Shown: positions 1 through 12,726, numbered from the stretch's first letter. The stretch: DNA of 64,000 nucleotides from Chenopodium formosanum (GCA_024500155.1 CM044867.1:27663632-27727631), one strand, 5' to 3'. The notes: generated from the letters alone by a model not told the origin. Translations and numbers: made by a program.

Positions 1-752
1 ATTTGAGGACTCAATCCTCTTTCTTCTCCAAGTTTCTATGCTTGATGAGTTGATGGTATTGTATTATTATAACTTAGAACCTACTAAGGAGTAGTATGTT
101 TCTTAACCTATGTAGAAATTGGGTAGCTTAAATATTTAAATGGTGATTAGTGAAATAGTTCCTTTGCTGACTTACATGAAAGACTCCTTGGGAAGTTTAG
201 CTTTGAACTTATCATACATCCTTGCAAATACTGAAATACATATTGGGTCAATGAACTTGTCTGCTGGTTCTTGGTTACTATTTTTCCCCTTAAAATCCTG
301 GAATTGAATTATATTTGCTTGGTTTTGAACTTTTGACTGAGACTGTAAAGCCCTAATCAGCATTTTATTAGTTTATTTTCCTGTTTTATTACTCCCCAGT
401 CCCTACTAGTTTTCTTAATTGTTGATGTAATGTTGGGAAACTTTACTGTTATGCAGTTGCTGAGGTATATGTTTGACTTGCTTTACCTTAGGAACTAGTT
501 TGGACATTTCCATCCCTGCCATATTTCTTTACAATTTAAGAGTGCACACATTGTACACTATTAGGATTCAGGGATTTATAATTGCTCTTGTGACTTGTGA
601 CTGTTGGCAGGAAGTAATGTCCTCAATTGGCAGTAACTTGTTTTTTGTTTTTTTTTTTTTTGGTGTTTTGTAGACTCTATGGATCCTCAATTGGAAATGC
701 TTTGTGGATCAATTATGAAGCTTGAGGTGGAGAACAAGAATGATACGCCACA
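1..752. other. Sequence homologous to the PEX7 3' flank; no gene seen
   Basis: Bases 419-577 resemble 34142-34307, which lies just downstream of the PEX7 gene in this window, at a visibly older level of divergence than copy 1 against copy 2. A T-rich tract followed by a TTTTGTAG acceptor-like site ends at about 673. I infer that this is the 3' intron or UTR region of another PEX7-like copy lying left of the window. The short ORFs here match nothing I know. Confidence 0.4.
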
Positions 753-760
753 TACATCAC

Positions 761-1501
761 CAGTGGCGGAGCCACCCTTATGCACGGTGGGTCACTTGAC
801 CCAGGAGAAGGAAAAAAAAAAAAAAAAAGGGCCATTAAATATTAAACATTGCATTAAATAATCATAAGCGCTCATTAGTCAAGTGGTTAAAGCCTCATTC
901 CTCTATATTGAGGTCACTGATCAAAGCCCACCAACAGCGTTTCCATTATCTTTTGCTTTCTTTGTTACTTCTTTTTTTTTTTTTCCTTTTTTATTCTCAC
1001 TAGGTAACTTATTGAAATTTATTTTTTAATTTATTACCTTCATCCCTCAAATCTTACATTCTTTCTAAATCTTTTTTGTAATTTTACTGGTGATTTGTCA
1101 ATTATCTGCCACAAATCCTCCTCCTCTTCCACAAGATATTTTGACAAACTTTTAAATAAATCGAATGTACAATAAAATATTATACATCTGTTATAAAGTT
1201 ACCCTAAAATGAGTAAAAATGACCCTAATATGAATAAATGTTACCTTGGCATAAATATAAGTTGCAAAGTATTTATTCTTTATTAATAAAAGTAACCCAA
1301 AATTTTTTTAAAGTGACCTAAAATTTGATAAAAGTGTCCTCTGATGTCCAGTAAATTACTGTACACCGTATGTATACAAATTTGGAATGAATTTTTTATT
1401 AGCTTTTAGAATATATATACATTAATTATTGATTTGTATGCGATCGATTGGTGACGGTGAGTCGGTGACCTAGCACCCACAAAATCCTGGATCCGCCACT
1501 G
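761..1501. mobile_element. hAT-type non-autonomous DNA transposon (copy 1)
   Basis: The ends are inverted repeats: CAGTGGCGGAGCCA at the left, and a right end whose complement reads CAGTGGCGGATCCA. The element is flanked by a perfect 8-bp target-site duplication, TACATCAC, at 753-760 and 1502-1509. The 8-bp duplication and CAGTGGCGGA-type ends are characteristic of plant hAT elements. No transposase is present in its 741 bp. It contains a tRNA-like pol III promoter segment at 868-939. Confidence 0.88.
868..939 (+). other. tRNA-like segment with A and B boxes inside the hAT element
   Basis: TAGTCAAGTGG at 876-886 fits the pol III A-box consensus TRGYNNARNNG. GATCAAAGC at 919-927 fits the B-box consensus GWTCRANNC. 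They are 32 bases apart, as in a tRNA gene, and the 72-nt span is tRNA-sized. The acceptor ends do not pair, so this is not a functional tRNA. It is probably a tRNA-derived or SINE-derived piece carried by the transposon. Confidence 0.45.
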
Positions 1502-2216
1502 TACATCACCCGATCTTCATCCAATTGAAAGCCCTATTGCATCCTCTAATCTTATTTGAGAACTAGAATATTTGAACTTGTGTTTTGAAACTTGGTTTGT
1601 AATTTGTTAAGTACACTCTTGGTTTGTAATTGATAATTAGGTACCAAACTTAGACTGTGTTTTATTTTGGACTATTTGTTAGGTTTGAAGCACTAAGTGT
1701 TTGAACCTTTGCTCTTGTTTGTTTGAAAATCGAGGGTTTGAAAAATTTAGGTGGTTTGAAACTTTGAAAAATTAGGATGTTCATTTGTTCAGGTCATTTT
1801 CAGGTATAATAAGCATAGGTATGCAGCTCAAAAGTCAACATTCATTTTCAGTATGGTGGTATAAGCATAGGTATGAAGCTCAAAAGTCAACATTCATTTT
1901 GGATTAGTAAAACATATTGAAATTGTCTCCAATCGAATTTTTGGTTTGAACTTCAATGGATACAACGAAAGATTCCCTCCTTGGACTCTTCATTCCGCTG
2001 CCAAAGCCATTCTGAAAACTGCAGCCTCGCTCAAGTGTGCAAGTACAAAACATGTACAAGTAACCAAACATCAAATTTAGTCATGTCAAATACTATAGAA
2101 TTGATTAGTAATACGTAGTAGGTTATAATGATAGCAAACTAAAGTTTGTTGAATTGACGTGAAGGCCTCATTAGTCATAACACTGACTGCACAATGGTAC
2201 TCAATCTGTTTTTTTT

Positions 2217-2436
2217 ATAAGCTAGAGTTGGATTTGCACATCTGTCGAGATACAACTTTGATCATTAGTATTTTTAATTAGAGGTTAATAAAAATTATGA
2301 AAAAATAAATTTATAAAAGTAGACATTATGAAAAATCCAACAACATATTATATAATCATATTTATATATTATATATTGGTAAAAAAAATTAAGTCAATGA
2401 TGACATGAATAGTGGAAAATCCCAACTCTAGCTTAT
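2217..2436. mobile_element. Small inverted-repeat element, MITE-like (copy 1)
   Basis: A roughly 19-bp terminal inverted repeat (ATAAGCTAGAGTTGG... and its complement ...CCAACTCTAGCTTAT) bounds 220 bp of AT-rich, non-coding DNA. No clear target-site duplication was found, so the superfamily is not assigned. Confidence 0.6.
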
Positions 2437-2860
2437 TATGATATGAATTTTCATAGTTAAGAGGATTTAATGTATCTATCTCGGCTTTGGATTTCATCAC
2501 TACAAGTCTACTAAAAAATCTTGGGTGGACCTGGTCTACAATAAACTAGACCAAAAGTCTCACGTGCCAAAACCACCCCAAGCAAAACATGCCGAAATCT
2601 TCACAGCCCAGCCCACTAACCCCTAAACTCGTAAAACCCCAAACGAAAGAAAAAATGTAAAATTGGCTGCAACACCCTAAGGTATGGCTTAGGTGCACCG
2701 AGCACCCTAAACTTTGCGTAGTAGCCAAAACACCACCAACTATGGTGTTAGGTGCAACACGTGCCATAAATGAAAATTTCCGGCAACTTATTTCACCGGG
2801 AGGAGGTGAATTTTCATTCTCTAGAACAGTTATGTAGTCTTTCATCCACTTAGCAAGCAT

Positions 2861-4368
2861 GGATCAATTCTAGGGTTCATAATTTCTTTCTCCTACAACT
2901 TCATCATTGACGCCATTAACAACTTCATCATCAGAGCTCGAATTTTTTCTCTCTCTCCTTCTAATCAATTCTAGGGTTCATAATTTCTCCATAATCAATC
3001 AATTTCTGCAAAAATTGCTAATTCTTATAAACAATTAATTGAAATTGATCTAAATCGAAATATATAGGACACTATAGAAAACTTCGATATTAACGTCATC
3101 AATTTCGATCTGAACGAGAAGCTCAAATTGAAAGCAACTATGAAGGTAAGAATTATAAAAATTACTAATCATCTATTTGATTTTGATTCAATTGTGCAAA
3201 TTAATTGATCATTGTTTGATTTGTCAAATATATAAAACTTGTATCATAATCCCATTCAATTCGAACTTGAACAAGAAGATGAAGCTTTTGAAGATGTAGA
3301 ACAAGCTATTATTGAAGCTAAGGATGAGAATGAAGTTCAGGAGGATAATCAACATGTAATGCAAGCTCAAGGTATTATGCGATATATATGCAATTGATTT
3401 TAGAATTTGATAATGTGAATTAAGCGATTATGCAATTGCAATTGTTTGTTTGGAAAATTAAATTAGGCATTTAGGTATTAATTCGTATTATTGTAACCAG
3501 TTGTACGTGATTTATGTTGATTGAAAATTAAATAGGTTTACAGTAGTTAGAGACATGCAAAGCCAGTTTTAAGTAATATAGTTGCCTTTAACGATAGTGT
3601 AGTGATCTATTTTAAACCGTTTTTTTAAATAGATCATATGTTAATTGTTACTTATTCTTTAGTGATAGTTGCCTGAATGTTCTTTAGTCAAAATAGCATC
3701 AAAAGGGAAATACTACATTGTAGTGCTTCCATCTGATACATAATTTTATAAGAATCAAACACTAAGGAGGTATGACCAAAATTTACTTGTATTCATAGCA
3801 GTTGCATCACTAGCTTAGAAATATACACAGGTTTCATTTCCTAGAGTTTTTCTAACCATCAATTACAGCTTACAAACCAACTTTAACAATCACAGGATAA
3901 TATTAGATCACTATCCTCAAGTAAGTTTTAAAATAGATCATACGTTAATTGCTATATGAGGGATGACAAGGAAGTGTTAATTGTTTACAAGTTGGTGCGT
4001 AAAGAAGGTGTTAGATTGAAATGTATAAATAAGAATATGTTAGGGTATATAATTCAAGATGAGTATAAGGAGGAGGTGGTTGTTACATGGGAATGTCTGC
4101 AATGTCACGTTTCTTATTTTGTCTTGTGAAGACTTCAGTCTTCTTCATGTTTGCATTTATATCAGTCTTCTTCCTGGTCTTGTCTATAACTTGATATAGC
4201 ATAAATACATAGTACTTACATGATGGTTAGTGCTTTTCTGACGTGCATGCTGTATTTTAGACTTTAGATTGCAATTACCTACAATTTGACCTATATAAAT
4301 GATAATTATGGATGGTGCAAATAACAATGAAGAGATTAGTGGTTGGTTAGTAGGAGAAACTCAATCAA
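2861..4368 (+). pseudogene. Degraded exon-like remnants, possibly transposase-derived
   Basis: Three short stretches look like exons. About 3070-3145 reads into a GTAAGA donor-like site. About 3257-3371 encodes an acidic Glu/Asp-rich peptide and ends at a GTATTA donor-like site. About 3955-4128 encodes a short peptide ending near a Cys-X2-Cys. A fourth short stretch at 4311-4368 is cut off by the Athila-like LTR that starts at 4369. Acidic leaders plus a small Cys-containing domain occur in plant MULE transposases, but no diagnostic transposase motif is visible. A random host gene remnant is equally possible. The region 1510-2860 shows nothing else I can name. Confidence 0.25.
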
Positions 4369-5428
4369 TGACAGGCTAAAGTCGTATCACCTAATCAAAA
4401 GTAATTCCTAAAACCACTAACTATAATAGATAGGGAAGTAGGGTCGAATGCACAGGGAAATAATGTTCTTTTATTCCTAATAAATTATTATAATCTAAAT
4501 TATCAAGAAACGAGTATTTTTGTGAGAAATATACTACAATAATAATTAAACTAAGGGAAATAAGCAATAATAAAAAGACCTAGGGTCATATGTTCACCAA
4601 TAAATAATATTCCGGGATAAACATAACAACCAATTATCAATGCATAAATTAACCAGATTATAAAGGGCTTTCGCTACATATTATAATCACAGAATTAACT
4701 TAGCGATATTAAATCGCATCTCTCAAATCTTGATTTAACCATTTATAAATTAACCTGTCTATTGAAACTAAGCCTTAATATCAACTCTCATCTGTCGAAT
4801 CTCGAATCAAAGTAACTCATACAATTAAACCTGCGCAAATGTAATTGCATAGCATTATAACAATCAATAGGAAATTAACCCAAAATATTAACAATCAATA
4901 ACAATAAATCATCCCTTCATATTGTTCATGGATCCTCAAGAACCCTAGAAATAAACTACTCGTGCATAATTAAAACTAAACTAATCAAAGCAATTAAATT
5001 AAACATAATTAAAACAATAATAATAAAACTAAAACAAAACAATAATAATTAATAATAAAGCAAAATATTAAAGACTTAAAAGAATGAAAACTAAAAAGAA
5101 ATAAACTAATGGAAACTAAACTAAAGCATAAAAGAATGAAAACCAAGGAAATAGTTCCGTAAAATTGTAACAAACTAAAATCAAATAAAACTAAAACTAG
5201 TTTCTAAAAGTTTAATCAAGAAAATCTTTAACTAAAGACAAGTTACGGAAAATATAAAACTAAGACTAAAGCAGTACAATAATCAGCTAACCTTCTAAGC
5301 TAAACTTAGTCCTCAAATATACTTCATAGTTGCGTGAATTGGAATAAGGTCAATAAATGTCGGAAATCGACATTAAGTTGAACAGCTGGAGTAAGGCCTA
5401 AGGATAAAGGCGCGTCCAGCTGTAGTAC

Positions 5429-8400
5429 GAATTATCTATCCCTACACCCTAGAACCCTAGAGTAGGGAACTCTACCTACACCCCCACTCAAAACAACACG
5501 CTTCATACTGCTCGGCGCTCGCATATCAATTTCCTTGCTATTTCCCCACATTCTCTCTCTTCAAAAAATAAAAGTGCTCTATATTACTCTTAGAAATTGC
5601 CTATATTCATTTTGTCCTTCACCAGATCTTCATTGTCTATGCAAGATTGTTATTAAGCTAAGGTACCAAATTCTCTCTTGTTTTTCAATTTGATTTCTTA
5701 TTTTGTGAATTGTTGTTGAATGAAAGTGAAGGTTTGAAGTAATTTGATATGATTGTTCGATGACTATTTGGATTATCCTATTTTTTTTTTCCCAATTTGA
5801 TTGTTGAATAACAATTTAGATCGTCGTCATTCAAACAAAAATTCATCGTAAGGTATACACGGTATCACACTCTCTATCTCATTGATTTTTTTGTTGAATT
5901 TTGCCATTTCACCAGAAAACTCTAGCCATCAAATTATGGTGTATATCAAATTATTGTGGTTTCCTATTATTATAGTTAAATTATGTATGATATACTCTAT
6001 TTTGTGTTAAATTAATTTGTGGTGAGTTATTAAATTATGAAAGTGTTCGACACAAAAAATTAGAAACATATTTTACTTGTAATAATTTTCTGGATAATTT
6101 GATCAAAACTCGTTGGGATTGAAATGTAAATTTAGTTTATTGTGGGAATTTTTTTTTCTAATGAATGTTCATTTTCGTTTTGAATTTAATTTGTAAAAAA
6201 TAACATATGATCATTCATAAAATGAATAATGTTCATATACTTATTGTTGATTCAAAAATGAGATTAATGAATGTTTAATAATTTAAAATTGATTGTCAAA
6301 TAATCATTCAAATGTTCATATTAAAAAAACGTAATGTTCATTTATTCCTAATAATATGTTTATTTTGAACATATGTACTCCCTTCGTCCCAATATATAGT
6401 TCCTGTTTGTATTTTTTCACGCTATTTAAGAAATGGGAGGAAAAGGTGGATGAAGTATATTAAAAGTGGAAAAAGCTAGACAAAAGTACAAGACAGGTGA
6501 ATAATTTAAGGAGAAAAAGTGAAAAATACAATTATAGACAAAAGTTAGAGAGAAAAAGTGGAAAAAAGTACAAGGCAAGTGGATAATTTAAGAGTGGATT
6601 AGGAAGTTCAATGAATAAAGTTATAAAAAACGAGGGTATAATGATTTTTACATACTATCCAAAAATAAAAACAGGAACATCATTTTAGGTCTCCAAAATA
6701 GGAAAACAGGAACTATAATATGGGACGGAGGGAGTACTAATATTTGCAAAACCATAACATTGCGTACTTGTAGACAACCCTTATATAAGGTATTTACTAT
6801 GGACTTGTTGAGTGTGTGTATCCAATACCCAAATCAAAAATGGATTTGTAAAATGAAGAAAAATAATATAAGTATATAATTGTACATAATCATACCTCTT
6901 TATGTTCATTTATATGTTATTGAATGTTCTATGCCATATTTTATCACTTTTATATTATTAAAATTTAGACACTTATTTTTTTTCCAATAATAAACCATTT
7001 ATCTTTATAATATATATTGGTTTTTTGGATATACAGGAAAATCAAATCAGGAAGCTGCAAATGGAATACACGCCTCAAGTAATGCTTTTTGAATGAAATG
7101 TATTGAAAAAAAATGAAGGGCAGCGAGAAGGTTGATAAATGAGTTAAAATATAAGCAATTTCTTTTTTCTTTAAATAGAATATTGTTTTAACATATTTGA
7201 TGTATAAACAAGTTATATATTTTGTATGTCGTATTTCATACAATAGTAGTATTGTTTGCTAGATATTATTATAAAAATGTGAAAACAGATTATTTTTTTT
7301 TTGTTGTGCAAACTATAGTAGAATGAACATGTTCAATATCCTCGTCAAAAAAAAATAAATAAATAAAAAAAAGAGAACATGTTCATTATCATATCAGTAC
7401 TAGTAATTCATTAAATTCTCAACACTATATCATCTCTTTAACTATATGTTTATGACCATATCATTAAATGTTCATGAACAATATAATATCATAAAAAAAG
7501 TATTCTCTACTACCATGATCATTTAAACAGTTCACAATGATCACAATAAGTTAGGCTTGTATATCTTAAATCCCTAGAGTAAAATGGGTAAAGTAGACTA
7601 GTAGAGATATACTTATACTCTATATAAAATCATCAGTAACATATTAAAACTCCATCCTTCCATAGTACACATATATGCTTACTAACTTTTCAAAAAATTA
7701 ATAAATTTTATTATATGTAAATGTTCATTTTCATATTGATAATTGTCCATTTTCATTATGATTCATGATCATTTCATATTGAACAAGTAAATGCATAATT
7801 TTAAATGAACATATACATATACTTAAATGCTCATTTTGATACTAAAACACCTATTATATCATGAAGTAGTTATTTTTTTCTATACATTTATATTGTAATA
7901 ATGAACATTTGCGCATATACAAATGAACATTAAAATAATACATATTCATATTTCTATATATTCATTTGCACATATAGTTTTAAATATTTTTATAATTGAC
8001 ATATCTTAAATTCTTTATGTTATTGACTTTTAGATATGTAGTACTTATTTTTCAATAATATCCTTAAAAAATTGTTTGATTTATTGATCAAATAATTAAA
8101 TTGTGACATGTTATCCGCAATAGGTTAATTTTAATGCTCCATAATTAAATGTTCAGTTATAAAATAATAAATGTTCATTTACAATCAATAAAAAAATTGT
8201 TTATTTACAACCATTAAAAAATGTTCATTTTAAAAATATTATATGTTCAATTATAAATGTTTACCAACAATTTCCCCTGTTCGATTTTCTAGCCCGCTAC
8301 GCCATCCCAAATTAACTCAAGCCGTCGTTCCTCCATGACAAACGATCCATGGTGGTGGTGATGGGATAGAATATCAACTCCTATATATTTCCCGCCGCTA

Positions 8401-8852
8401 CTCCATATAATGGAAGATACATCTACCACCACCATAACCATGACTACTACAATTGTTGCCCAGAAGCACAACTGCTACTGCCATTAAATTTAATTTCAAT
8501 GATCCGAGATTCCTTATCGGAATCGAGTGTTTTTAAGTGATTAGTCTTGTGATTTAACTGGATTTTATAAAACGGCGGTTACACAAACGAGGCGAGAATT
8601 ATAATGTCGTTGGGGAAGGAGATAATGGCGGTGAGATCGCTGAAAATGGATTTCTCTAGAGTTTATAAAGACGGATACTGTATACTGTATAATTCGGAGG
8701 TAAGATGCGGTGAATGGTGATAGCTGCTATAATTTGGGATGGGAGGGGGAAGGGTGTGGGGAGATGTAGTGGGGAGAGGTATAGGATGATGCAGTGGGGA
8801 AGGGGTGTAGGGAGTTCTACCTACACTAAGGTGTAGGTAAAAATTTGTAGCC
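5429..8852. mobile_element. 3.4-kb TIR-type DNA transposon inserted in the LTR (copy 1)
   Basis: The insertion interrupts the LTR between duplicated target bases: GTAGTAC at 5422-5428 and 8853-8859. This extends to 11 bp with one mismatch (AGCTGTAGTAC and AGCCGTAGTAC), the size range of Mutator-like elements. The ends are imperfect inverted repeats sharing CCTACACC(C/T)TAG and an AACTC...CCTACACC subterminal block. The interior is AT-rich, has about eighteen scattered TGTTCAT or ATGAACA motifs, contains a nested Stowaway MITE and shows no recognisable transposase. A non-autonomous MULE is my best guess. Confidence 0.6.
6378..6734. mobile_element. Stowaway-type MITE (copy 1)
   Basis: The ends CTCCCTTCGTCCC and GGGACGGAGGGAG form the classic Stowaway (Tc1/mariner) terminal inverted repeat. 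TA dinucleotides flank it at 6376-6377 and 6735-6736. The 357-bp body is non-coding. The left end has one decayed base (TTCG) that is still TCCG in copy 2. Confidence 0.92.
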
Positions 8853-9199
8853 GTAGTACTCATCATGCGATCGGGCCAAGTTGCTTGGAGTAAACTCGCG
8901 GCCTAGATCTTTAACGTGAACGTGATTGGGCCTCTAACTTTAGCCCAATTCTTCTTCCTTGGTTGGTCTGTGTTAGTAACTTGGAATGTTGAACCTCCTC
9001 ACGTATGACTCTAATATTTTTTTAGTGGCTAATAACCTCGGGAATTGTCATAATTCTGCAAATTCCTGCAAAATAATACCAACTCTACAAAAACACTAGA
9101 AAACGTATATTAGTAATAAAAATAGCTCCGCAGAGCTCAAATAAGCACAATTATGACCACGGGACGGGGAGTAAAAATACATATAAAATAGACTCATCA

Positions 9200-10837
9200 A
9201 ACTCCCCCAAGCTAAACCTTTGCTTGTCCCTAAGCAAAGCAATGAATAAATAAATCAATATTTCACACCAAATACATTCAAACCAATAAATACGATTCAA
9301 CGCAATTCCGATAAATATATTAAAGTCAATCACTCAAATCCATTCAATTACCAATCTTCCCTAACAATTGTCAAGTAGAGCAAACCACAAGAGCATATAG
9401 AATTCAAGACTAGTGCTCACACACTCAACTCTCATTTATGTGGCGAGTAAAAGATGTACTCGATCGCTCCCCAACCAACCCTTTAAATGTGAACAATGCC
9501 CTCCCAACTCACACACTCGTGTGTTTAAAAAGACATACACTCAACCTAGTAGTCGACTCGGAATATGTCAAATCATTCTTTGCATTGATAAACAACTAAT
9601 TTCACATTCATACAACTCTATGAACAAAGGTCGGAAGGTCTTCAAAGCTTGTAATGTAAAGCTTGGGTAAAGGGTAGGATAAATTTGGGAAAAAGTGAGA
9701 GTAAAGCCGTGCTTAAGGGAGCCAAATCCTAACAAATAAAACCAAGGTCAAAAATAAATAATGACCATAAATCTCCAACTCAACTCTACAAAAATTCACC
9801 AAACAACCAATCCAATATTAACAATATTTTCAACACTTACAATAAATCACTCATACAAATATGATATTATGGAACTTGAGTGAACAAACAAAATTTGAAC
9901 TCTTTTTTTTTTTTTTTTTTTTTTTTTTGAGTAACCTTCAATTAGAATACTTGAATATTGAAACAATTTTTTTCTTTTGCTCCTTTTTTTCTTTTTATCT
10001 CACATTGGAATTTTTTCAACTTTGAACAACAATTTTCATTTTTTTCCAATTAACATACAAGAGCAAATAACTTATCATATCCACCCAAATTGTGCAAATT
10101 ATGTGCACACTATAACTCCCTCACCTCACTAACTAATAGCTTCCCCAAGCTAAGCTTGGGACTAGTAACCAATGGGGCAAAATTAAGCTTGTAATGTGGC
10201 TAAATAAACAATAAAAGATTAAGGAAACAACATGGGTAGCAAGAAGGGAACAAATGTATCTAATATCATCTGAAGGCTACCTAAAAGAACAAATGCCTTC
10301 GTCCTCCTCAATGTGCATAATAATGAGTCATACAAACATTACTCAAAGTTAAAAACCAATACTCAACTTCATTGACATACCAGGAACTAACACACATTCC
10401 TCAACAATCAACTAGTCAAGCACTATATTCACAAGTAGTTTGGCAAAATTGACGCATATTTAGGTTTCAAGGCAATCAAACATACAATCATGATCAACTA
10501 ATCCACAATATTTATCATCAATAACCAAGAATCAAAACAATTCCAAAAACTTTAATCAAGGGGCACAGGGAAGCATGATTCATAATTCATTGGAACGTAT
10601 TTTTGAATTTTTTTTATTTTTTGAAAGCAATAAATCTAACCTAGGAAAACAATAAAATCTAGACTAATAAAGAAATAAAAACTAGACTAAGAAATCAATA
10701 AAACTAAACTAAGCACACCAAAGAAAATAAAAAAAGAAGGGAAAGAAAGAGTGCCTATATATGTACAAGAAATCCCCCCCCAAGCTAAATCAGACAATGT
10801 TCCCTTTGGCTTAAAGGGAATTTAGTAACCCAAGTGA
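9200..10837 (-). mobile_element. 3' non-coding internal region of an Athila-like element (copy 1)
   Basis: This stretch lies between the polypurine tract beside the LTR (9200-9212) and the coding remnant. It has a long poly-T run (about 9904-9929), a second C-rich tract at about 10777 and no credible long ORF. The same sequence recurs at 12339-12726 (part), 23850-24720, 29039-30670 and 44105-45730, which identifies it as retroelement DNA rather than host sequence. Confidence 0.7.
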
Positions 10838-11340
10838 CTACCCCACATCATCAAACTCGTAACCACCACCATCCCAAGCATTGCAATGCATCACCTTAGT
10901 ACAATTTTGAGCAAGAAAGGAACAAAGTGTTAGTAGGAAGAGAGGCAAAAACAAGTCATGTTCACTATTTTGCTCATAACTTTTTTTATGCAAATGATAA
11001 TTCAATGGTTCTAATTTCATTGGAAAGTAGACTTGAAGAGATTTCCAACGATTGGTCACACGCAAAGTTTCGTTAAGAAACGCAAAAGTTATGGCGTTTT
11101 GAAGTTGGCCATATTTGCTGACGCGCTCTCGCGCCCGACCGGGCGAGCTTAGCCCGACCGAGCCCGTCTCCAAGGTACGATCAGGTGGTTTCTTGATACT
11201 CGTTGCACGAGATTCCTTTTTGGCCTTGATTTTCTTCGTATTTTTGCTTGATTGAGCAAATGCCACGCGATCGGGTTGGACTTTCACTACGGGCTCGATT
11301 TTCGCAACTTGCTCATTTTTCCTCTAGATTAAAAGTAATA
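10838..11340 (-). pseudogene. Post-protease tail ORF of the Athila-like element, partly deleted (copy 1)
   Basis: The minus-strand peptide is basic, rich in Lys and Ser, and contains PDRVAFAQ- and PDRTLETG-type motifs that recur in the other elements of this window (25001-25390 and 30954-31343). Compared with those, about 210 bp between the protease end and this tail is missing here. In full-length Athila elements this position would lead into reverse transcriptase, of which nothing remains. Confidence 0.55.
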
Positions 11341-11350
11341 TTATCATCCC

Positions 11351-11914
11351 CTACACATAATGTAAGAAAATAATTGGAATTTGTAAATCTTTCTCAATAT
11401 CAACAATAACAAAATCAACACGTATATAAAATTTACCTACTCTAAAAAGAACATCCTCTAAAACACCTAAAGGGTATTTAACAGAACGATCGGCCATTTG
11501 TAGAGTAATATTGGTAGCTTTTAATTTACCCATAATTAATTTAGAGTTCACAGATAATGGAAAAACACGTACACTAGCACCCAAATCACATAAAGCTTTA
11601 TCAATTATCACATTACCAATATGACAAGGAATAGAAAAACTACCCAGATCTTTTAGTTTAGGTGGAGATTTATTTTGTAATATACCACTACATTCTGCAG
11701 TAAAAGCAACTGTCTTTACCTCACTAATAGATCTTTTTCTAGTCAAAATTTCTTTTATAAATTTAGAATATGCTGGAACTTGAGTAATTAATTCTGTGAA
11801 ATGAATTGTTACCTGCAAATTTTTGACAATCTCCAGAAACTTACCAAATTGCTTATCCAACTTACTCTTTAAATGTCTATTAGGGAATGGAAGTTTGATA
11901 GCAAGACTGCACAT
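11351..11914 (-). pseudogene. Retropepsin (protease) remnant of the Athila-like element (copy 1)
   Basis: The minus-strand reading frame holds the plant Ty3/Gypsy aspartic protease core: an ALCDLGASV motif, preceded by a GSFSIPCHIGN strand and followed by PLSV. It stops shortly after an IPIIF segment, where the family normally continues with GRPFLAT. The gag part upstream ends at a junction with an LTR fragment near 11992 (gag-side GCTAGTA joined to LTR GTAGTAC, about 3 bp of overlap). Confidence 0.75.
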
Positions 11915-11991
11915 CTCCGATCTTATCTTGAGTTGTACCCTACAATTTATTATCAGAAGAGTTAGTTTTACCCTAGGGCCCTGCAGGGCTA

Positions 11992-12338
11992 GTAGTACTC
12001 TTCATCCGATCGGGCCCAGTTGGTTGGAGTAAACTCGCGACCTAGATCTTTAGCGTGAACGTGATTGGGCCTCTAACTTTAGCCCAATTCTTCTTCCTTG
12101 GTTGGTCTGTGTTAGTAACTTGGAATATTGAACCTCCTCACGTATGACTCTAATATCTTTGTAGTGGCTAATAACCTCGGGAATTGTCATAATTCTGCAA
12201 ATTCCTGCAAAATAATACCAACTCTACAAAAACACTAGAAAACGTATATTAGTAATAAAAATAGCTCCGCAGAGCTCAAATAAGCATAATTATGACCACG
12301 GGACGGGGAATAAAAATACATATAAAATAGAGTCATCA
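11992..12338 (-). mobile_element. Partial Athila-like LTR (copy 1)
   Basis: About 347 bp match the terminal part of the LTR at 27727-29038, starting at its GTAGTACTC and ending in the shared terminal CATCA. It is fused to gag at its left edge with a 3-bp overlap, a signature of deletion or recombination between elements. Confidence 0.75.
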
Positions 12339-12726
12339 AACTCCCCCAAGCTAAACCTTTGCTTGTCCCTAAGCAAAGCAATGAATAAATAAATCAATAT
12401 TTCACCCCAAATACATTCAAACCAATAAATACGATTCAAGGCAATTCCGATAAATATATTAAAGTCAATCACTCAAATCCATTCAATTACCAATCTTCCC
12501 TAACAATTGTCAAGTAGAGCAAACCACAAGAGCATATAGAATTCAAGACTAGTGCTCACACACTCAACTCTCATTTATGTGGCGAGTAAAAGATGTACTC
12601 GATCGCTCCCCAACCAACCCTTTAAATGTGAACAATGCCCTCCCAACTCACACACTCGTGTGTTTAAAAAGACATATACTCAACCTAGTAGTCGACTCGG
12701 AATATGTCAAATCATTATTTGCATTG
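12339..12726 (-). mobile_element. Internal fragment of an Athila-like element (copy 1)
   Basis: This matches the polypurine-tract-proximal internal region at 9200-9588 and 29039-29427. It ends abruptly near 12726, where the sequence switches to an unrelated Tat-like gag. No coding content. Confidence 0.7.

Larger units (their letters stand above)
4369..9199 (-). mobile_element. Athila-like LTR split by a DNA transposon (copy 1)
   Basis: The LTR starts TGACAGGC at 4369 and ends ACTCATCA at 9199 in plus orientation; the element itself reads on the minus strand. It matches the complete LTR at 27727-29038. The LTR portions are 4369-5428 and about 8853-9199, and everything between is an inserted DNA transposon. 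The sequence just right of 9199 (CTCCCCCAAGC) is the complement of a polypurine tract, which fits the 3' LTR of the element whose internal remnant follows. Confidence 0.8.

Noticed and set aside
868..939. Functional tRNA gene
   Set aside because: A and B boxes are present but the acceptor ends do not pair and the arms are poor, so only a tRNA-like remnant is called.
2546..2860. 104-codon minus-strand ORF kept in both copies
   Set aside because: Conservation is trivial because the copies are near-identical; the peptide is low-complexity Trp/Phe/Gly-rich with no homology I can name.
8289..8471. Minus-strand ORF with a His-rich run (metal-binding peptide)
   Set aside because: It lies inside the 3.4-kb DNA transposon, reflects a GGTGGTGGTGATGG stretch and has no family features.
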